NCBI RefSeq assembly: GCF_900626095.1
Contig: NZ_UYZZ01000007.1
Span: 62,001-126,000, forward strand
DNA length: 64,000 nt
From: Clostridium rectalis
GTDB lineage: Bacteria > Bacillota > Clostridia > Clostridiales > Clostridiaceae
Direction of reading: 5' to 3'
Under the pieces are notes generated by a model. That model saw nothing but the letters and a program-made list of their open reading frames with translations, was not told where the DNA came from and did not search any database. The position numbers and the translations under genes are program-made. Shown here piece by piece: positions 8,989-18,070 of the stretch (its first letter is position 1; each line of letters starts with the position of its first letter).

Positions 8989-10014
8989 TTATTCCTCAGC
9001 TTCTCTTTTACTATTATTACTATTTAGCTTATCTATCTCCTGTACAAATTCATTAATCTCTAATTTCCCATTTCTATATTGATTTAATATATCTGATACC
9101 TCATTTGTGTTAAAGCTTATATTAAATTTCTTCTTAAAAAATGTCTGTAAAAGTGCTATAGCTATTATTTGCAATAAAGCTGAAATTTGCCCTGCAATTT
9201 TAGTAACTCTTCCAGATTCCTCACTTAAATCTGCAGTTTTTTCCACTAACAATGTCCATTGCCCAATATCTAATAAAAAGTAGCATCCATAAACATCTTT
9301 TCCCATATAATTTTTATAAGTATTGCTATTAGAATAATCTATACTTAATTTTATGTTTTTTAAATCTACAGCCTTATTTCCAACTGCATCCGGAATAAAC
9401 TTAGATTCTGTTATAAATTTCCCTTCTTTATCTACCACATAACATTCAGTACCCTCATCTACTCTCATATTCTTCATCATATCATTTAATTTAGAAAGTA
9501 GTAGTCTAAAAGATATTATTCCTATTTGCTTGTTTGATTTATTTTTTATAGGACATGCTATATCTATATAATAACTATCCCCTATATTTATAGCCTCTGA
9601 AGTAGTCAACTGACCTGCAAAGGCCTCTTTTATATAACTCTTTTCCAAAAGAGCTTCTAAATTTTCTGAGAACCCATATATGATTTTTTTATTATTATCT
9701 AATACTAATACACTTGTATATCTATCCTTATATGCCCTAATAAAGCTTAACCGATCACTTATTCTGGTTTTATCCAAACTTACAACTTCTTCCATGGAAC
9801 TGTATAATTTTATTTCATATTTTATATCCTCCAAAGCTTCTGATATACTATTTTTCTGTCTTTTCCCCAATACATACAGATTATCAAGTAAACTTCTATT
9901 ATTATTTTTAAAATTAACACTATAAATAGTTATATAAGATGGTATCATTATTATCAACGATACCAACATTAATGCTATAGTATTAATGGTATGCACAGAA
10001 TTAACCTTTTTCAT
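8989..10014 (-). CDS. Orphan Cache-domain membrane sensor protein without an output domain
   Basis: 341 residues. One N-terminal transmembrane segment (about 12-31) is followed by an extracytoplasmic region of about 230 residues that looks like a double-Cache ligand-binding module (YTSVLVLDNNKKIIYGF, DSYYIDIACPI, TECYVVDKEGKFITESKF). A second hydrophobic segment (about 270-292) leads to a short cytoplasmic tail of about 45 residues. No HAMP, methyl-accepting, kinase, GGDEF or HD domain follows. It could be a stand-alone sensor that partners another protein, or a receptor that lost its output. The start has a modest GG-rich site. It is on the same strand as the DUF3783-like gene, 38-71 bases away depending on that gene's start. 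Confidence 0.65.
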   Translation of the reverse strand: MKKVNSVHTINTIALMLVSLIIMIPSYITIYSVNFKNNNRSLLDNLYVLGKRQKNSISEALEDIKYEIKLYSSMEEVVSLDKTRISDRLSFIRAYKDRYTSVLVLDNNKKIIYGFSENLEALLEKSYIKEAFAGQLTTSEAINIGDSYYIDIACPIKNKSNKQIGIISFRLLLSKLNDMMKNMRVDEGTECYVVDKEGKFITESKFIPDAVGNKAVDLKNIKLSIDYSNSNTYKNYMGKDVYGCYFLLDIGQWTLLVEKTADLSEESGRVTKIAGQISALLQIIAIALLQTFFKKKFNISFNTNEVSDILNQYRNGKLEINEFVQEIDKLNSNNSKREAEE

Positions 10015-10076
10015 AATTCCAACCTATCTATACTTAATTCTCTAATAATTTATTCATTATAAGTAAGAAAGGTGAA

Positions 10077-10745
10077 TTAATTTAGATGTATAAATCCACT
10101 TGCTCCAAATCCCATGAATATCACAGCTATAAAATTATAAATTATATGTTGTATACTCCATATTGTTATATCCTCTGTCTTAATATAAATTATATATGGT
10201 ATAGTGAACATGAAAGCTTGACATACTAAAAATGTCCAAGTATTTACAACAGGTGTTGGCATAAATTCACTCCAAAATAACATATGTATTAATCCAGTAT
10301 AGATAAAGGATGCTATAAATCCATTAATCTTTATCTTGCTCCCTGCCAAATCAAATATATTTATCCAAACTAAATGTTCAAAAGTTCCATTAAGAATAGC
10401 AAATAAAAATATATTAATAGCCATATCCTTAAGGTTTGTATGTTGTGGTACTGAATTATTTACATATAAATATCCACATAATATAGTAGATAAAAATAAA
10501 ATTATTGTCTCTTTTTTAACCTTTTTCCACTGTGGTTTAAAATATGGTAACTTTCCTCCAATAGTAAATCTTAATAGAATTCCACATACAATCCAATAGG
10601 CTAATGCTGCTAAGAATGGACTTTTAGTTAATTCCATTATTTCTCTAACTGCTAGTGGGAAAGTAAAAGTTATAAACCACCCTAAATATTGTTTTACCCT
10701 TACATTTTGTTTTACAGGATTAATTGGTTTATTCATTTCCATCAC
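10077..10745 (-). CDS. Multi-pass membrane protein, possibly CPBP-protease-like
   Basis: 222 residues (GTG or ATG start near 10745; the exact start is uncertain). About six hydrophobic segments are visible. The pattern NGTFEHLVW, then LIHMLFW, then WSIQHIIYNF recalls the CPBP/Abi intramembrane family, but the diagnostic EExxxR motif is missing, so catalysis is doubtful. It is divergent from glnA and on the same strand as the Cache protein 62 bases downstream. I cannot assign a function. Confidence 0.5.
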   Translation of the reverse strand: MMEMNKPINPVKQNVRVKQYLGWFITFTFPLAVREIMELTKSPFLAALAYWIVCGILLRFTIGGKLPYFKPQWKKVKKETIILFLSTILCGYLYVNNSVPQHTNLKDMAINIFLFAILNGTFEHLVWINIFDLAGSKIKINGFIASFIYTGLIHMLFWSEFMPTPVVNTWTFLVCQAFMFTIPYIIYIKTEDITIWSIQHIIYNFIAVIFMGFGASGFIHLN

Positions 10746-10871
10746 TCTCTAAATCTATTTTATTTAATTACTTCAAATAAATTATACCTTATTTTTAAAA
10801 AAATAATAGTATAAAATATATATTATATAAAAAACCCATATAATTTTATCTCATTTAAGTTCTATTTTTTA

Positions 10872-10900
10872 TTGACAACAAAGTTTATTAATTATAAAAT
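10872..10900 (+). promoter_or_regulatory. Predicted vegetative promoter of glnA
   Basis: TTGACA at 10872-10877, a 17-base spacer, then TAAAAT at 10895-10900. The glnA ATG is 84 bases downstream. No hairpin or riboswitch core is evident in the leader. Confidence 0.65.
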
Positions 10901-10983
10901 CAAGCATATATATTTTAAAAAATTTCTACATTCTAAATAGACATATTTTATATGTTCTATTATTATTTATAAGGAGGTTTAAT

Positions 10984-12882
10984 ATGGTAAAAGACTTAAT
11001 TTACTCAATACCAACAAAACAGCATTCAGAAAATGCTATACATTCACTACTCCTCTCTCATCCAGAAATAAAATTTGTATCTTTTATCGGTGTAGATTTA
11101 TCTGGAAATGATACAGATGAAAAAATACCAGTTTCACTTTTTATAGAAGATATATCTACCTTTCTAAAAGGTTCTGTACAAACAGACGGTTCTTCTGTGT
11201 ACTTTCCTGGTATCGCAACATTAAATAATGCTAAGGTAGATATGATTGCGGATTTAGATTCTAACTGGTTCGTAGATTATAATTATGAACATATAGATTC
11301 TGAAACTAAAAAACCTATAGGAACTTTACGTATTCCTTGTTTTTTATATCATGAAAATAAACCTATTGACTCAAGACATATTTTAAAAAATTCCATTGAC
11401 CACTTTAAATCCTCTCTTCACAAACTATTTAAATCCAATCCATCTTATTTGTCACATTTTAATTTAAATTATGATGATATATCCCATTTAGAAGTTACCT
11501 CTGCAACTGAATTAGAGTTCTGGGTAAAAACCCCAAATGATAAAGCGGAAATTGAGGAATTATCAACCTCTCAAGTTTTACATGAACAATATTGGACTAG
11601 AACTAAAGGTGTAGTTAGAACCTCTCTAGAACAATCTCTTTTAGTTTTAGAATATTATGGTCTTAAACCTGAGATGGGTCATAAAGAAGTTGGGGGAGTT
11701 AAAGCCAAATTAGATGATACAGGTAAATTAACTCATATAATGGAGCAGCTTGAAATAGATTGGAAATATTCAACTCCCCTTCAGGCCGCTGATAATGAAC
11801 TACTTGCTAGAAACATTATAAAAGAAACTTTTAGAAGGAATGGGTTAGATGTTACATTTTTAGCAAAGCCCGTAGATGAAGTTGCAGGTAGTGGGAAACA
11901 TATTCATATAGGTATTGCCGCAAAATTAAAAAACGGTGAAAAAGTTAATTTATTTTCTACAAATAAAAAACATTTTTTAAGTACATTAGGTTATGCTTCA
12001 CTTATGGGTGTACTTAAAAATTATGAAGTTATAAATCCCTTTATAGCTTCTTCAAACGATTCTCTTAGAAGACTAAAGCCTGGATTTGAAGCTCCTGTTT
12101 GTATAGTAACATCAATCGGGCATTCAGTAGAAGTCCCATCTAGAAATAGGACTGTATTAGTTGGAGTAATAAGGGATTTACAAAATCCTTTAGGGACTAG
12201 ATTTGAATTAAGATCTCCAAGTCCTCATACTAATACTTATTTAGCTATATCCACATTGTATCTAACTATGCTAGATGGTATAAAATATGCTATTTTAAAT
12301 AATAAATCTGAGGATGATCTTCTTGCTGAATTATCTAAAAAACCTAATGAATCATATGATTATTTAGAAAAAAATAGAGCTTATAGAACAGAGGCAGATG
12401 TCTTTGAAGATTTCACAGAGAAAGAACGAGAATGTTTCTTTGGAAAAGCACCTGCAACAGTATATGAAAATATAATTGCATTTGATAAATATCCTGAAAA
12501 ACTAAAAACATTACAAGATGGTAACATATTAACAGATAAAATTATTAATAGTTATAAACTTACTACAATAGATAGATGGGTTACAGAAATAACAACAAGA
12601 CTATTAAATAATTATTCCGAAGAAATAAGAAGTTTTAAAATGCTTCATTCAATAGACAGAGCATTAGACTTAGATATATCAAATTGGATGTTAATAAACG
12701 ATCTAAGACAATATATTATGAAAGATACTTATAATAGAAAAAGTTTATTTACTAAAATCAAGGAATCTGCAGATACAAAAAATTATTCTAAGTTATCTAA
12801 TCTTCAATTAGAGTTAGATGAAAAAATGCAAAATCTAAGGAAACTTTATTCAACCTATAAAAAAAATCTTTTAGATATTTAA
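10984..12882 (+). CDS. glnA: Glutamine synthetase, long clostridial form
   Basis: 632 residues, ATG with AAGGAGG upstream. It should make glutamine from glutamate, ammonia and ATP in the cytoplasm. The beta-grasp DGSSVYFPG lies near residue 75. The catalytic domain (about 160-470) has GHKEVGGVKAKL, the ATP-site GSGKHIHIGI, the NDSLRRLKPGFEAPV loop with active-site Arg, and RFELRSPSPHTNTYLA. It is longer than GlnA type I (about 440-470) because of an insertion in the N-terminal half and a helical C-terminal extension of about 130 residues. Clostridia carry such 630-residue forms. It is a single-gene unit between its own promoter and a strong terminator. Confidence 0.9.
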   Translation: MVKDLIYSIPTKQHSENAIHSLLLSHPEIKFVSFIGVDLSGNDTDEKIPVSLFIEDISTFLKGSVQTDGSSVYFPGIATLNNAKVDMIADLDSNWFVDYNYEHIDSETKKPIGTLRIPCFLYHENKPIDSRHILKNSIDHFKSSLHKLFKSNPSYLSHFNLNYDDISHLEVTSATELEFWVKTPNDKAEIEELSTSQVLHEQYWTRTKGVVRTSLEQSLLVLEYYGLKPEMGHKEVGGVKAKLDDTGKLTHIMEQLEIDWKYSTPLQAADNELLARNIIKETFRRNGLDVTFLAKPVDEVAGSGKHIHIGIAAKLKNGEKVNLFSTNKKHFLSTLGYASLMGVLKNYEVINPFIASSNDSLRRLKPGFEAPVCIVTSIGHSVEVPSRNRTVLVGVIRDLQNPLGTRFELRSPSPHTNTYLAISTLYLTMLDGIKYAILNNKSEDDLLAELSKKPNESYDYLEKNRAYRTEADVFEDFTEKERECFFGKAPATVYENIIAFDKYPEKLKTLQDGNILTDKIINSYKLTTIDRWVTEITTRLLNNYSEEIRSFKMLHSIDRALDLDISNWMLINDLRQYIMKDTYNRKSLFTKIKESADTKNYSKLSNLQLELDEKMQNLRKLYSTYKKNLLDI

Positions 12883-12885
12883 AAT

Positions 12886-12920
12886 AAAGGGAACTGCTTT
12901 AGCAGTTCCCTTTATTTTTT
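12886..12920 (+). terminator. Terminator after glnA
   Basis: A 12-bp stem (AAAGGGAACTGC paired with GCAGTTCCCTTT) with a short TTTA loop is followed by ATTTTTT. It starts four bases after the glnA stop codon. Confidence 0.9.
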
Positions 12921-12959
12921 CCTTTTTATAATAAATAAACTGGCAGAGCTTACTACCAG

Positions 12960-13508
12960 TTAAAAATCTCTTAATGGGAAACTCTTAACTACCATTTCCT
13001 TTTTATTATTAATAGGTTTCCAAAGTTCTATCGCCTTTATTGTTGCCATTCTATTTATACATTCTCTCTTCATCCATTGGCATGCAGCAACATATTCTCT
13101 ATTACTCCATTCTCTAGCTGCATAATTGGTATTAGCTAAAGAAACATGTAAATCCCAATTCTCTATATTATCTCTTACTTTAAAACCTCTTGATTTTAAA
13201 TTATCATTTATGTTTCTTGATAACCTTGTTATATATCCTTTATTTGATATTTTTAAATTAACAGACTTATATGGTGGATCAAAACAAATTGTTCCATCTA
13301 ACATAACTTTAAATCTTTTATAAGGCTTTATGATGTCTGTAACAATTTTTGATAATTCATGTATATTAGGATCATCTATTACCTCTAAAGTTATATGTAA
13401 CATAGGAAGATTTCTATATGTTCTATATCTTTTACAAATCTTCCTTTGTATATTTTCTATATAAGAATAAGATTTATCATCAAATAAAGCAACCAAATAA
13501 TACTTCAT
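12960..13508 (-). CDS. 2H phosphoesterase (LigT / 2'-5' RNA ligase-like)
   Basis: 182 residues. The two signature motifs of the 2H superfamily are present: LHITLEV near residue 37 and LHVSLAN near residue 125. The total length is typical. Members hydrolyse or form 2'-5' or cyclic phosphodiester bonds in RNA or nucleotides; the substrate here is unknown. The ATG follows GGGGG by seven bases. It is divergent from the DUF1540 gene and convergent with glnA. Confidence 0.8.
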   Translation of the reverse strand: MKYYLVALFDDKSYSYIENIQRKICKRYRTYRNLPMLHITLEVIDDPNIHELSKIVTDIIKPYKRFKVMLDGTICFDPPYKSVNLKISNKGYITRLSRNINDNLKSRGFKVRDNIENWDLHVSLANTNYAAREWSNREYVAACQWMKRECINRMATIKAIELWKPINNKKEMVVKSFPLRDF

Positions 13509-13631
13509 TTCTATCCCCCAAATTCCTATTTACTTTTTTCAATAAAATTACTAGAATATATAAATTTATTTGTGGAAAAATAAAAATGTTCATAAACAAA
13601 TATATATGATAAATTACAGGAGGGATTATTT

Positions 13632-13793
13632 ATGAAACATAATAATAGTATAGCATGTACAGTTGATGAGTGCAAATATCATTGTAAAGAAGATAACTAT
13701 TGTACCCTTGAAAAAATTCAAGTAGCAAAACATGAATCTGTAGCACATTCAGTAGAGTGTACAGATTGTAATAGCTTCGAAAAAGAAAATTAA
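13632..13793 (+). CDS. DUF1540 Cys-rich small protein
   Basis: 53 residues, ATG preceded by AGGAGGG. Six cysteines are arranged as CTVDECKYHCK, YCTLEKIQVA, then VECTDCNSFE, matching the DUF1540 family of small probable metal-binding proteins common in clostridia and bacilli. Function is unknown; several relatives are sporulation-linked. A terminator follows at once, so it is a single-gene unit. Confidence 0.85.
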   Translation: MKHNNSIACTVDECKYHCKEDNYCTLEKIQVAKHESVAHSVECTDCNSFEKEN

Positions 13794-13797
13794 TTCC

Positions 13798-13842
13798 AAA
13801 AAATCCAAATGGGTGAAAAATTCCCTTTGGATTTTTTATTTA
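13798..13842 (+). terminator. Terminator after DUF1540 gene
   Basis: A 12-bp A/T-rich stem (13798-13809 with 13826-13837) ends in a T6 run and begins five bases after the stop codon. Confidence 0.85.
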
Positions 13843-13996
13843 TTTTTAACTCTACCTATTCACATTTTAAAATTTAATGTTAAAATAGTATGGAATTATG
13901 TTATAATAAGGTTTGTAAATATTCAGATTTAGAATTAATTCCAGAAAACAACAAATATTATATATATAAATCTATAGATAAGGATGGATGCGGGGA

Positions 13997-15256
13997 ATGG
14001 ATAAGTTAGTTATAAATGGTGGTAAATCCCTACATGGTAATGTAGATATCAGTGGAGCAAAAAATGCTGCTGTAGCTATACTTCCAGCAGCTTTAATGGC
14101 TAGTAAAGATGTTTGTATTATAGATAATATTCCTGACATAGAAGATGTTCATTGTCTTGAAAGAATAATCGAAAGTTTAGGATGTGAAATAAAAGTAAAT
14201 AAAAATTCTGTTACTATTGATAGTTCAATATTAAATAGCCACGATGCTAATACAGAAGATGTTAGAAAAATGAGAGCTTCTTACTATCTTATTGGAGCAC
14301 TATTAGGTAGATTTAAAAAAGCTAGAGTTGAAATGCCAGGTGGGTGTCCTATAGGGGTTAGACCCATAGATCAACATATAAAAGGCTTTGAAGCTTTAGG
14401 TGCAAAAGTAACTATTGAGCATGGTGTAGTTATTGTAGAAGCAGATAAGTTAATTGGAACTAGTATATTTTTTGATGTAGTGAGCGTTGGAGCTACTATT
14501 AATGTAATGCTTGCAGCAACATTCGCCGAAGGCACTACAACATTGGAAAACGTAGCAAAAGAACCTCACATAGTTGATGTTGCTAACTTTTTAAATTCCA
14601 TGGGCGCTAATATTAAAGGCGCAGGAACAGATATAATAAGAGTTACAGGTGTTCAAGAACTAAAAGGTTGCTCTTATAGTGTAATTCCAGACCAAATCGA
14701 AGCGGGAACTTATATGATTGCCGCTGCTGCTTGTGGTGGAGAAGTTACTATAACTAATGTAATTCCAAAACACTTAGAATCTATTTCAGCAAAACTTATA
14801 GAAATGGGTGCTGAAATAATAGAAAATGGTGATTCTGTTACAGTAAAATCAAATAAGAATCTAAAAGGCGTAAATGTAAAAACTTTACCATATCCTGGGT
14901 TCCCTACTGATGTACAACAACCTATGAGTGCATTGTTATGTGCTTCTAAAGGAAGAAGTCTTATAAATGAAAGCATCTGGGAAAGTAGATTTAAGCATGT
15001 AGATGAATTAAAAAAAATGGGTGCCAATATAAAAGTTGAGGGTAGAACTGCCATAATAGATGGTGCAGACAGACTTACTGGTGCTACAGTAAAAGCTACT
15101 GACTTAAGAGCAGGAGCTGCTATGGTAATAGCAGGATTAATTGCAGAAGGTACTACTGAAGTATTAAATATAGAACATATTGATAGAGGATACCCTCATA
15201 TTGAAAATAAATTTAATTCTCTAGGTGCGAACATAAAGAGAATTACAGTAAAATAA
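13997..15256 (+). CDS. murA: UDP-N-acetylglucosamine 1-carboxyvinyltransferase
   Basis: 419 residues from the ATG at 13997, which gives the family-typical start [10 protein letters not shown]; an ATG three codons upstream (13988) is closer to AAGGA and could be used instead. It transfers enolpyruvate from PEP to UDP-GlcNAc, the first committed step of peptidoglycan synthesis. The EPSP-synthase-like inverse barrel shows ISGAKNAA near the N-terminus, the catalytic Cys in [10 protein letters not shown] (fosfomycin target), [13 protein letters not shown] and TDLRAGAA. Clostridia usually carry two murA genes; which one this is cannot be told. The walJ gene begins 14 bases downstream. Confidence 0.95.
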   Translation: MDKLVINGGKSLHGNVDISGAKNAAVAILPAALMASKDVCIIDNIPDIEDVHCLERIIESLGCEIKVNKNSVTIDSSILNSHDANTEDVRKMRASYYLIGALLGRFKKARVEMPGGCPIGVRPIDQHIKGFEALGAKVTIEHGVVIVEADKLIGTSIFFDVVSVGATINVMLAATFAEGTTTLENVAKEPHIVDVANFLNSMGANIKGAGTDIIRVTGVQELKGCSYSVIPDQIEAGTYMIAAAACGGEVTITNVIPKHLESISAKLIEMGAEIIENGDSVTVKSNKNLKGVNVKTLPYPGFPTDVQQPMSALLCASKGRSLINESIWESRFKHVDELKKMGANIKVEGRTAIIDGADRLTGATVKATDLRAGAAMVIAGLIAEGTTEVLNIEHIDRGYPHIENKFNSLGANIKRITVK

Positions 15257-15270
15257 GGTGGAGAAACCAT

Positions 15271-16056
15271 ATGTTTTTTTATTCTTTATATAGTGGAAGT
15301 AGTGGTAATAGTGTATTAGTTTCCTCTGAAAAAACAAAAATTCTCATAGATGCTGGTCTTCCAGGTAAAAGTATCGAAAAGGCTCTACATACCATAGATC
15401 AAAAACCTACTGAAATAGATGCGATTTTTGTTACTCATGAACATACAGACCATATTAAAGGTGTAGGGGTTTTATCTAGAAAATATGATATTCCTATATA
15501 TACAGATTCTCTTACATGGGAAGCTATGCTACCTAAAATAGGTAAATTAAAGGAACACAACATAAAAATTATAGAAAATAATTACAGTAATGTTAAAGAC
15601 CTAGACATTATAAGTTATAATATACCCCATGATGCAGTTTCACCTCATGGTTATTCAATCTGTAATAATAAAAAGAAATTCTGTTTAGCTACAGATTTAG
15701 GATATTTCACAGAAGAAATTCAAAGTATACTAAAAGATGCCGATGCAATTTTATTAGAAAGTAATCACGATGAAGAAATGTTAAAATTTGGTCCCTATCC
15801 TTACGTACTAAAAAGACGCATATTAAGCGATATGGGACATCTATCTAATGAAGCCTGTGGTAAAGCTATACTTAGTATTTTAAATAGCTATAAAAAAAAG
15901 ATAATGCTTGGACACCTTAGTAAGACAAATAATTATCCAGATCTAGCATATCAAACTGTATTAAGCTTACTAACAGAAAATGAAGTAAAACTTAATGAGG
16001 ATATAGAACTTTTTATGGCAAATAGAAGTATCCCTAGTAAGATTGTAGAATTTTGA
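15271..16056 (+). CDS. walJ: MBL-fold metallohydrolase, WalJ/YycJ family
   Basis: 261 residues. It is a metallo-beta-lactamase fold protein with the THEHTDHIKG metal motif near residue 55, a central ATDLGYF segment and ESNHDEEM/GHLS in the C-terminal part. It resembles WalJ (YycJ), a protein linked in Bacillus to coordinating wall synthesis and DNA replication and thought to be a nuclease or phosphodiesterase. The gene sits between murA and a GerMN lipoprotein with short gaps, indicating one operon. The ATG follows AAGGTGGAG. Confidence 0.88.
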   Translation: MFFYSLYSGSSGNSVLVSSEKTKILIDAGLPGKSIEKALHTIDQKPTEIDAIFVTHEHTDHIKGVGVLSRKYDIPIYTDSLTWEAMLPKIGKLKEHNIKIIENNYSNVKDLDIISYNIPHDAVSPHGYSICNNKKKFCLATDLGYFTEEIQSILKDADAILLESNHDEEMLKFGPYPYVLKRRILSDMGHLSNEACGKAILSILNSYKKKIMLGHLSKTNNYPDLAYQTVLSLLTENEVKLNEDIELFMANRSIPSKIVEF

Positions 16057-16071
16057 AGAAAGGTGAAAAAA

Positions 16072-16641
16072 ATGAAAAAAAGTTTATGTGTATTTATGTG
16101 TTCACTCTTAGTTTTATCAACTACTACTTTTATTGGTTGCGAAAAAAAAGATAAATTGAGCTCACAAAATAAACAAAAAATTGAGAAGATTACTCTTCCA
16201 AATTCAGATATCGATTCTATAGATTTACAACTATATTTTGATTCATCTCAAGATAACAAAAAAAGTGATGTAGCTATAGAAGAAAGATTAATTAAAACAG
16301 ATGAACTTCTTGGTGAACTCATAATGCATGAATTAATTAAAGGACCTTCGGTTAATAGTAAATTAAAACCAGTATTACCTAAGGAAACCAGGCTTTTAAG
16401 CTTTTCTACTAAAGACAAAATAGCATACATAAACCTTAGTAAAGATGTTTTTGTTAAAAATATGCCCTCAACAAAAGAAGAGGCATGTTTAAAAAGCATA
16501 ATTTGGTCCTTAACTTCACTTCCTTCTATAGAAAAGGTGAAAATACTAGTGGAAAACAAAGACATTGATACACTGAACGGAAATTTTGACATTTCAAAAC
16601 CATTAGGAAGGACAGATTTAGAAAATGCACGAAAAAAATAA
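16072..16641 (+). CDS. GerMN-domain lipoprotein
   Basis: 189 residues from the ATG at 16072, placed six bases after AAAGGTG; an in-frame GTG nine bases upstream lies inside that site. Signal peptide MKKSLCVFMCSLLVLS ends in the lipobox FIGC, so it is a membrane-anchored lipoprotein. Residues 50-180 form one GerMN (sporulation/spore germination) domain: IDLQLYFDSS, LIMHELIKGP, AYINLSKDVF and SLPSIEKVKILVE. GerM in Bacillus acts in the SpoIIIA-SpoIIQ channel, but single-domain versions occur in many settings. It is in the murA-walJ operon and overlaps the next small gene by 17 bases. Confidence 0.85.
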   Translation: MKKSLCVFMCSLLVLSTTTFIGCEKKDKLSSQNKQKIEKITLPNSDIDSIDLQLYFDSSQDNKKSDVAIEERLIKTDELLGELIMHELIKGPSVNSKLKPVLPKETRLLSFSTKDKIAYINLSKDVFVKNMPSTKEEACLKSIIWSLTSLPSIEKVKILVENKDIDTLNGNFDISKPLGRTDLENARKK

Positions 16642-16795
16642 ATTTAGTTGTGAAGAACATATAGATATAGCTATAGATGACTTCTTAGTAGATTATGAAA
16701 CTTTCCCTATATTAACTAACATTGATAATTCTACTAATAAAAGTTGTAATTATTGTGCTAAAAATGCCTTATATGAATTGAAAACTAATTTGTAA
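16625..16795 (+). CDS. CxxH/CxxC small zinc-finger-like protein
   Basis: 56 residues. The motifs FSCEEHIDIAIDDFLVDYE and SCNYCAKNALYEL match the CxxH/CxxC protein family of Firmicutes (Cys9, His12, Cys41, Cys44), which in Bacillus also lies near walJ and rlmH. A metal site is likely; function is unknown. The start overlaps the GerMN gene, and GGAAGGA lies 11 bases upstream inside that gene. Confidence 0.82.
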   Translation: MHEKNKFSCEEHIDIAIDDFLVDYETFPILTNIDNSTNKSCNYCAKNALYELKTNL

Positions 16796-16819
16796 AAATA
16801 TAAGATAACACGTAATTTC

Positions 16820-16857
16820 TTTTAGGTATTTTATTGAAGATACCTAAAAATTTTATT
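16820..16857 (+). terminator. Terminator after the murA-walJ operon
   Basis: An 8-bp stem, TTTAGGTA (16821-16828) with TACCTAAA (16841-16848), extended by flanking T/A pairs, is followed by AATTTTATT. It lies 26 bases after the CxxH/CxxC stop. Confidence 0.65.
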
Positions 16858-16896
16858 ATAATTTATATATTAAAAAAATACTAAAGGAGAATTGAT

Positions 16897-17400
16897 ATGA
16901 GTTTATATAAAGCTTGGACAGATATGGTTGTTGATTATGTAAGAACAAAAGGAGAAGCTGCCTTTTGGAATGAATATGGTGCTGTTGAAAAAAGCATCTA
17001 CAGTAAGATATTAGCAAAACATGGTACAGAAATAAAAGGTAACATTAATAGCTTATCCACAGAATTTGAAGTTTCTTCTATATTTTTTATGGGATTTCTT
17101 GATGGTGTAAATGAGAGTTTAGTTGAAACAATAGATTTAGAAAAAGTAGAAGAGGATACAGACATCAGTCTAAATATAGATTATGAGAAATTATATTTTA
17201 ATATGTTAGATGCAAAAGCTGATTATCTTTATAATCTTCCTCAATGGGATGCTATATTCTCATTAGAAAAAAGAAAAGAAATACATACTAAATGGAAAGA
17301 CTCAAAAACAGTTGTTAATACTAATAAAATTGGTAGAAATGAGCCCTGCCCATGTGGTAGTGGGAAAAAATATAAAAAGTGTTGTGGTAAAACCGCATAA
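16897..17400 (+). CDS. SEC-C motif protein
   Basis: 167 residues. The N-terminal 135 residues are helical and not recognised. The C-terminus is a SEC-C zinc-binding motif, [19 protein letters not shown], as found at the tail of SecA and in many stand-alone proteins of unknown role. The ATG is preceded by AAAGGAG. It is a monocistronic unit between two hairpins, just upstream of rlmH. Confidence 0.8.
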   Translation: MSLYKAWTDMVVDYVRTKGEAAFWNEYGAVEKSIYSKILAKHGTEIKGNINSLSTEFEVSSIFFMGFLDGVNESLVETIDLEKVEEDTDISLNIDYEKLYFNMLDAKADYLYNLPQWDAIFSLEKRKEIHTKWKDSKTVVNTNKIGRNEPCPCGSGKKYKKCCGKTA

Positions 17401-17424
17401 TCTTTTTTAGTTCTTTCTCATCTC

Positions 17425-17462
17425 AAAAATAAACCTTACATATAATATGTAAGGTTTATTTA
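17425..17462 (+). terminator. Terminator after the SEC-C gene
   Basis: A 14-bp perfect stem (17428-17441 with 17447-17460, 5-base loop) starts 27 bases after the stop. The distal arm ends TTTATTTA. Confidence 0.8.
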
Positions 17463-17492
17463 GGTTATATATAAACTGAAAGGATGTGAAAC

Positions 17493-17523
17493 TTAGTAAG
17501 AGCAATTTTTGCCTTCTTACTAA
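17493..17523 (+). promoter_or_regulatory. Hairpin between Shine-Dalgarno and start codon of rlmH
   Basis: TTAGTAAG (17493-17500) pairs with CTTACTAA (17516-17523) across a 15-base loop. The only good ribosome site, GAAAGGA (17479-17485), is 46 bases from the rlmH ATG. Folding the hairpin would bring them to about 15 bases apart. This is inferred from sequence only. Confidence 0.45.
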
Positions 17524-17531
17524 AACATTAT

Positions 17532-18011
17532 ATGAATATAAGCATAATTTGTGTAGGTAAATTAAAAGAAAAATACTTAAAACAAGCTATTGATGAATAC
17601 TCTAAGAGATTATCTAGGTATTGCAAATTAGAAATTATAGAATTGCCAGATGAAAAAACCCCAGATAACGCTTCATATAAAGAAGAGTTACAAATAAAAG
17701 ATAAAGAAGGAAATATGATACTTAATAAAATAAAAAATAATAGTTATGTTATTGCTATGGATTTATCGGGCAAAGAATTAAATTCAGAAGAATTTTCAGG
17801 ATTCATTTCAAATCTAGGTATCATTGGAGAAAGCAACTTATTCTTCGTTATAGGAGGAAGTTTGGGTCTATCCCAACAAGTCATAAAAAGAGCAAATTAC
17901 AAAATATGTTCTTCAAAAATGACATTTCCACACCAATTATTTAGAGTTATGCTTTTAGAGCAAATTTATAGAGCCTTTAAAATAATGAAAGGAGAACCAT
18001 ATCATAAGTAA
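17532..18011 (+). CDS. rlmH: 23S rRNA (pseudouridine1915-N3)-methyltransferase
   Basis: 159 residues, the normal length for RlmH, a SPOUT-class methyltransferase acting on helix 69 of 23S rRNA. Visible marks are MNISIICVGKLKEKYLK, the SAM-knot segment FFVIGGSLGLS and the C-terminal MTFPHQLFRVMLLEQIYRA then GEPYHK. The ATG lacks a close ribosome site; see the hairpin entry. The gene stands alone before a convergent XRE-cupin regulator. Confidence 0.95.
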   Translation: MNISIICVGKLKEKYLKQAIDEYSKRLSRYCKLEIIELPDEKTPDNASYKEELQIKDKEGNMILNKIKNNSYVIAMDLSGKELNSEEFSGFISNLGIIGESNLFFVIGGSLGLSQQVIKRANYKICSSKMTFPHQLFRVMLLEQIYRAFKIMKGEPYHK

Positions 18012-18070
18012 TAAAAATGGTGGTTAATCCACCTTTTTTTAAGTTTAACAATAAGCTTATAATCCTACAA

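Noticed and set aside
10746-10983. glnA leader examined for a glutamine or other riboswitch
   Set aside because: Only a promoter is visible; no conserved riboswitch core or terminator/antiterminator pair.
14710-15054. 114-codon open frame on the minus strand inside murA
   Set aside because: murA is clearly coding on the plus strand with all motifs; the antisense frame has no ribosome site or recognisable domain.
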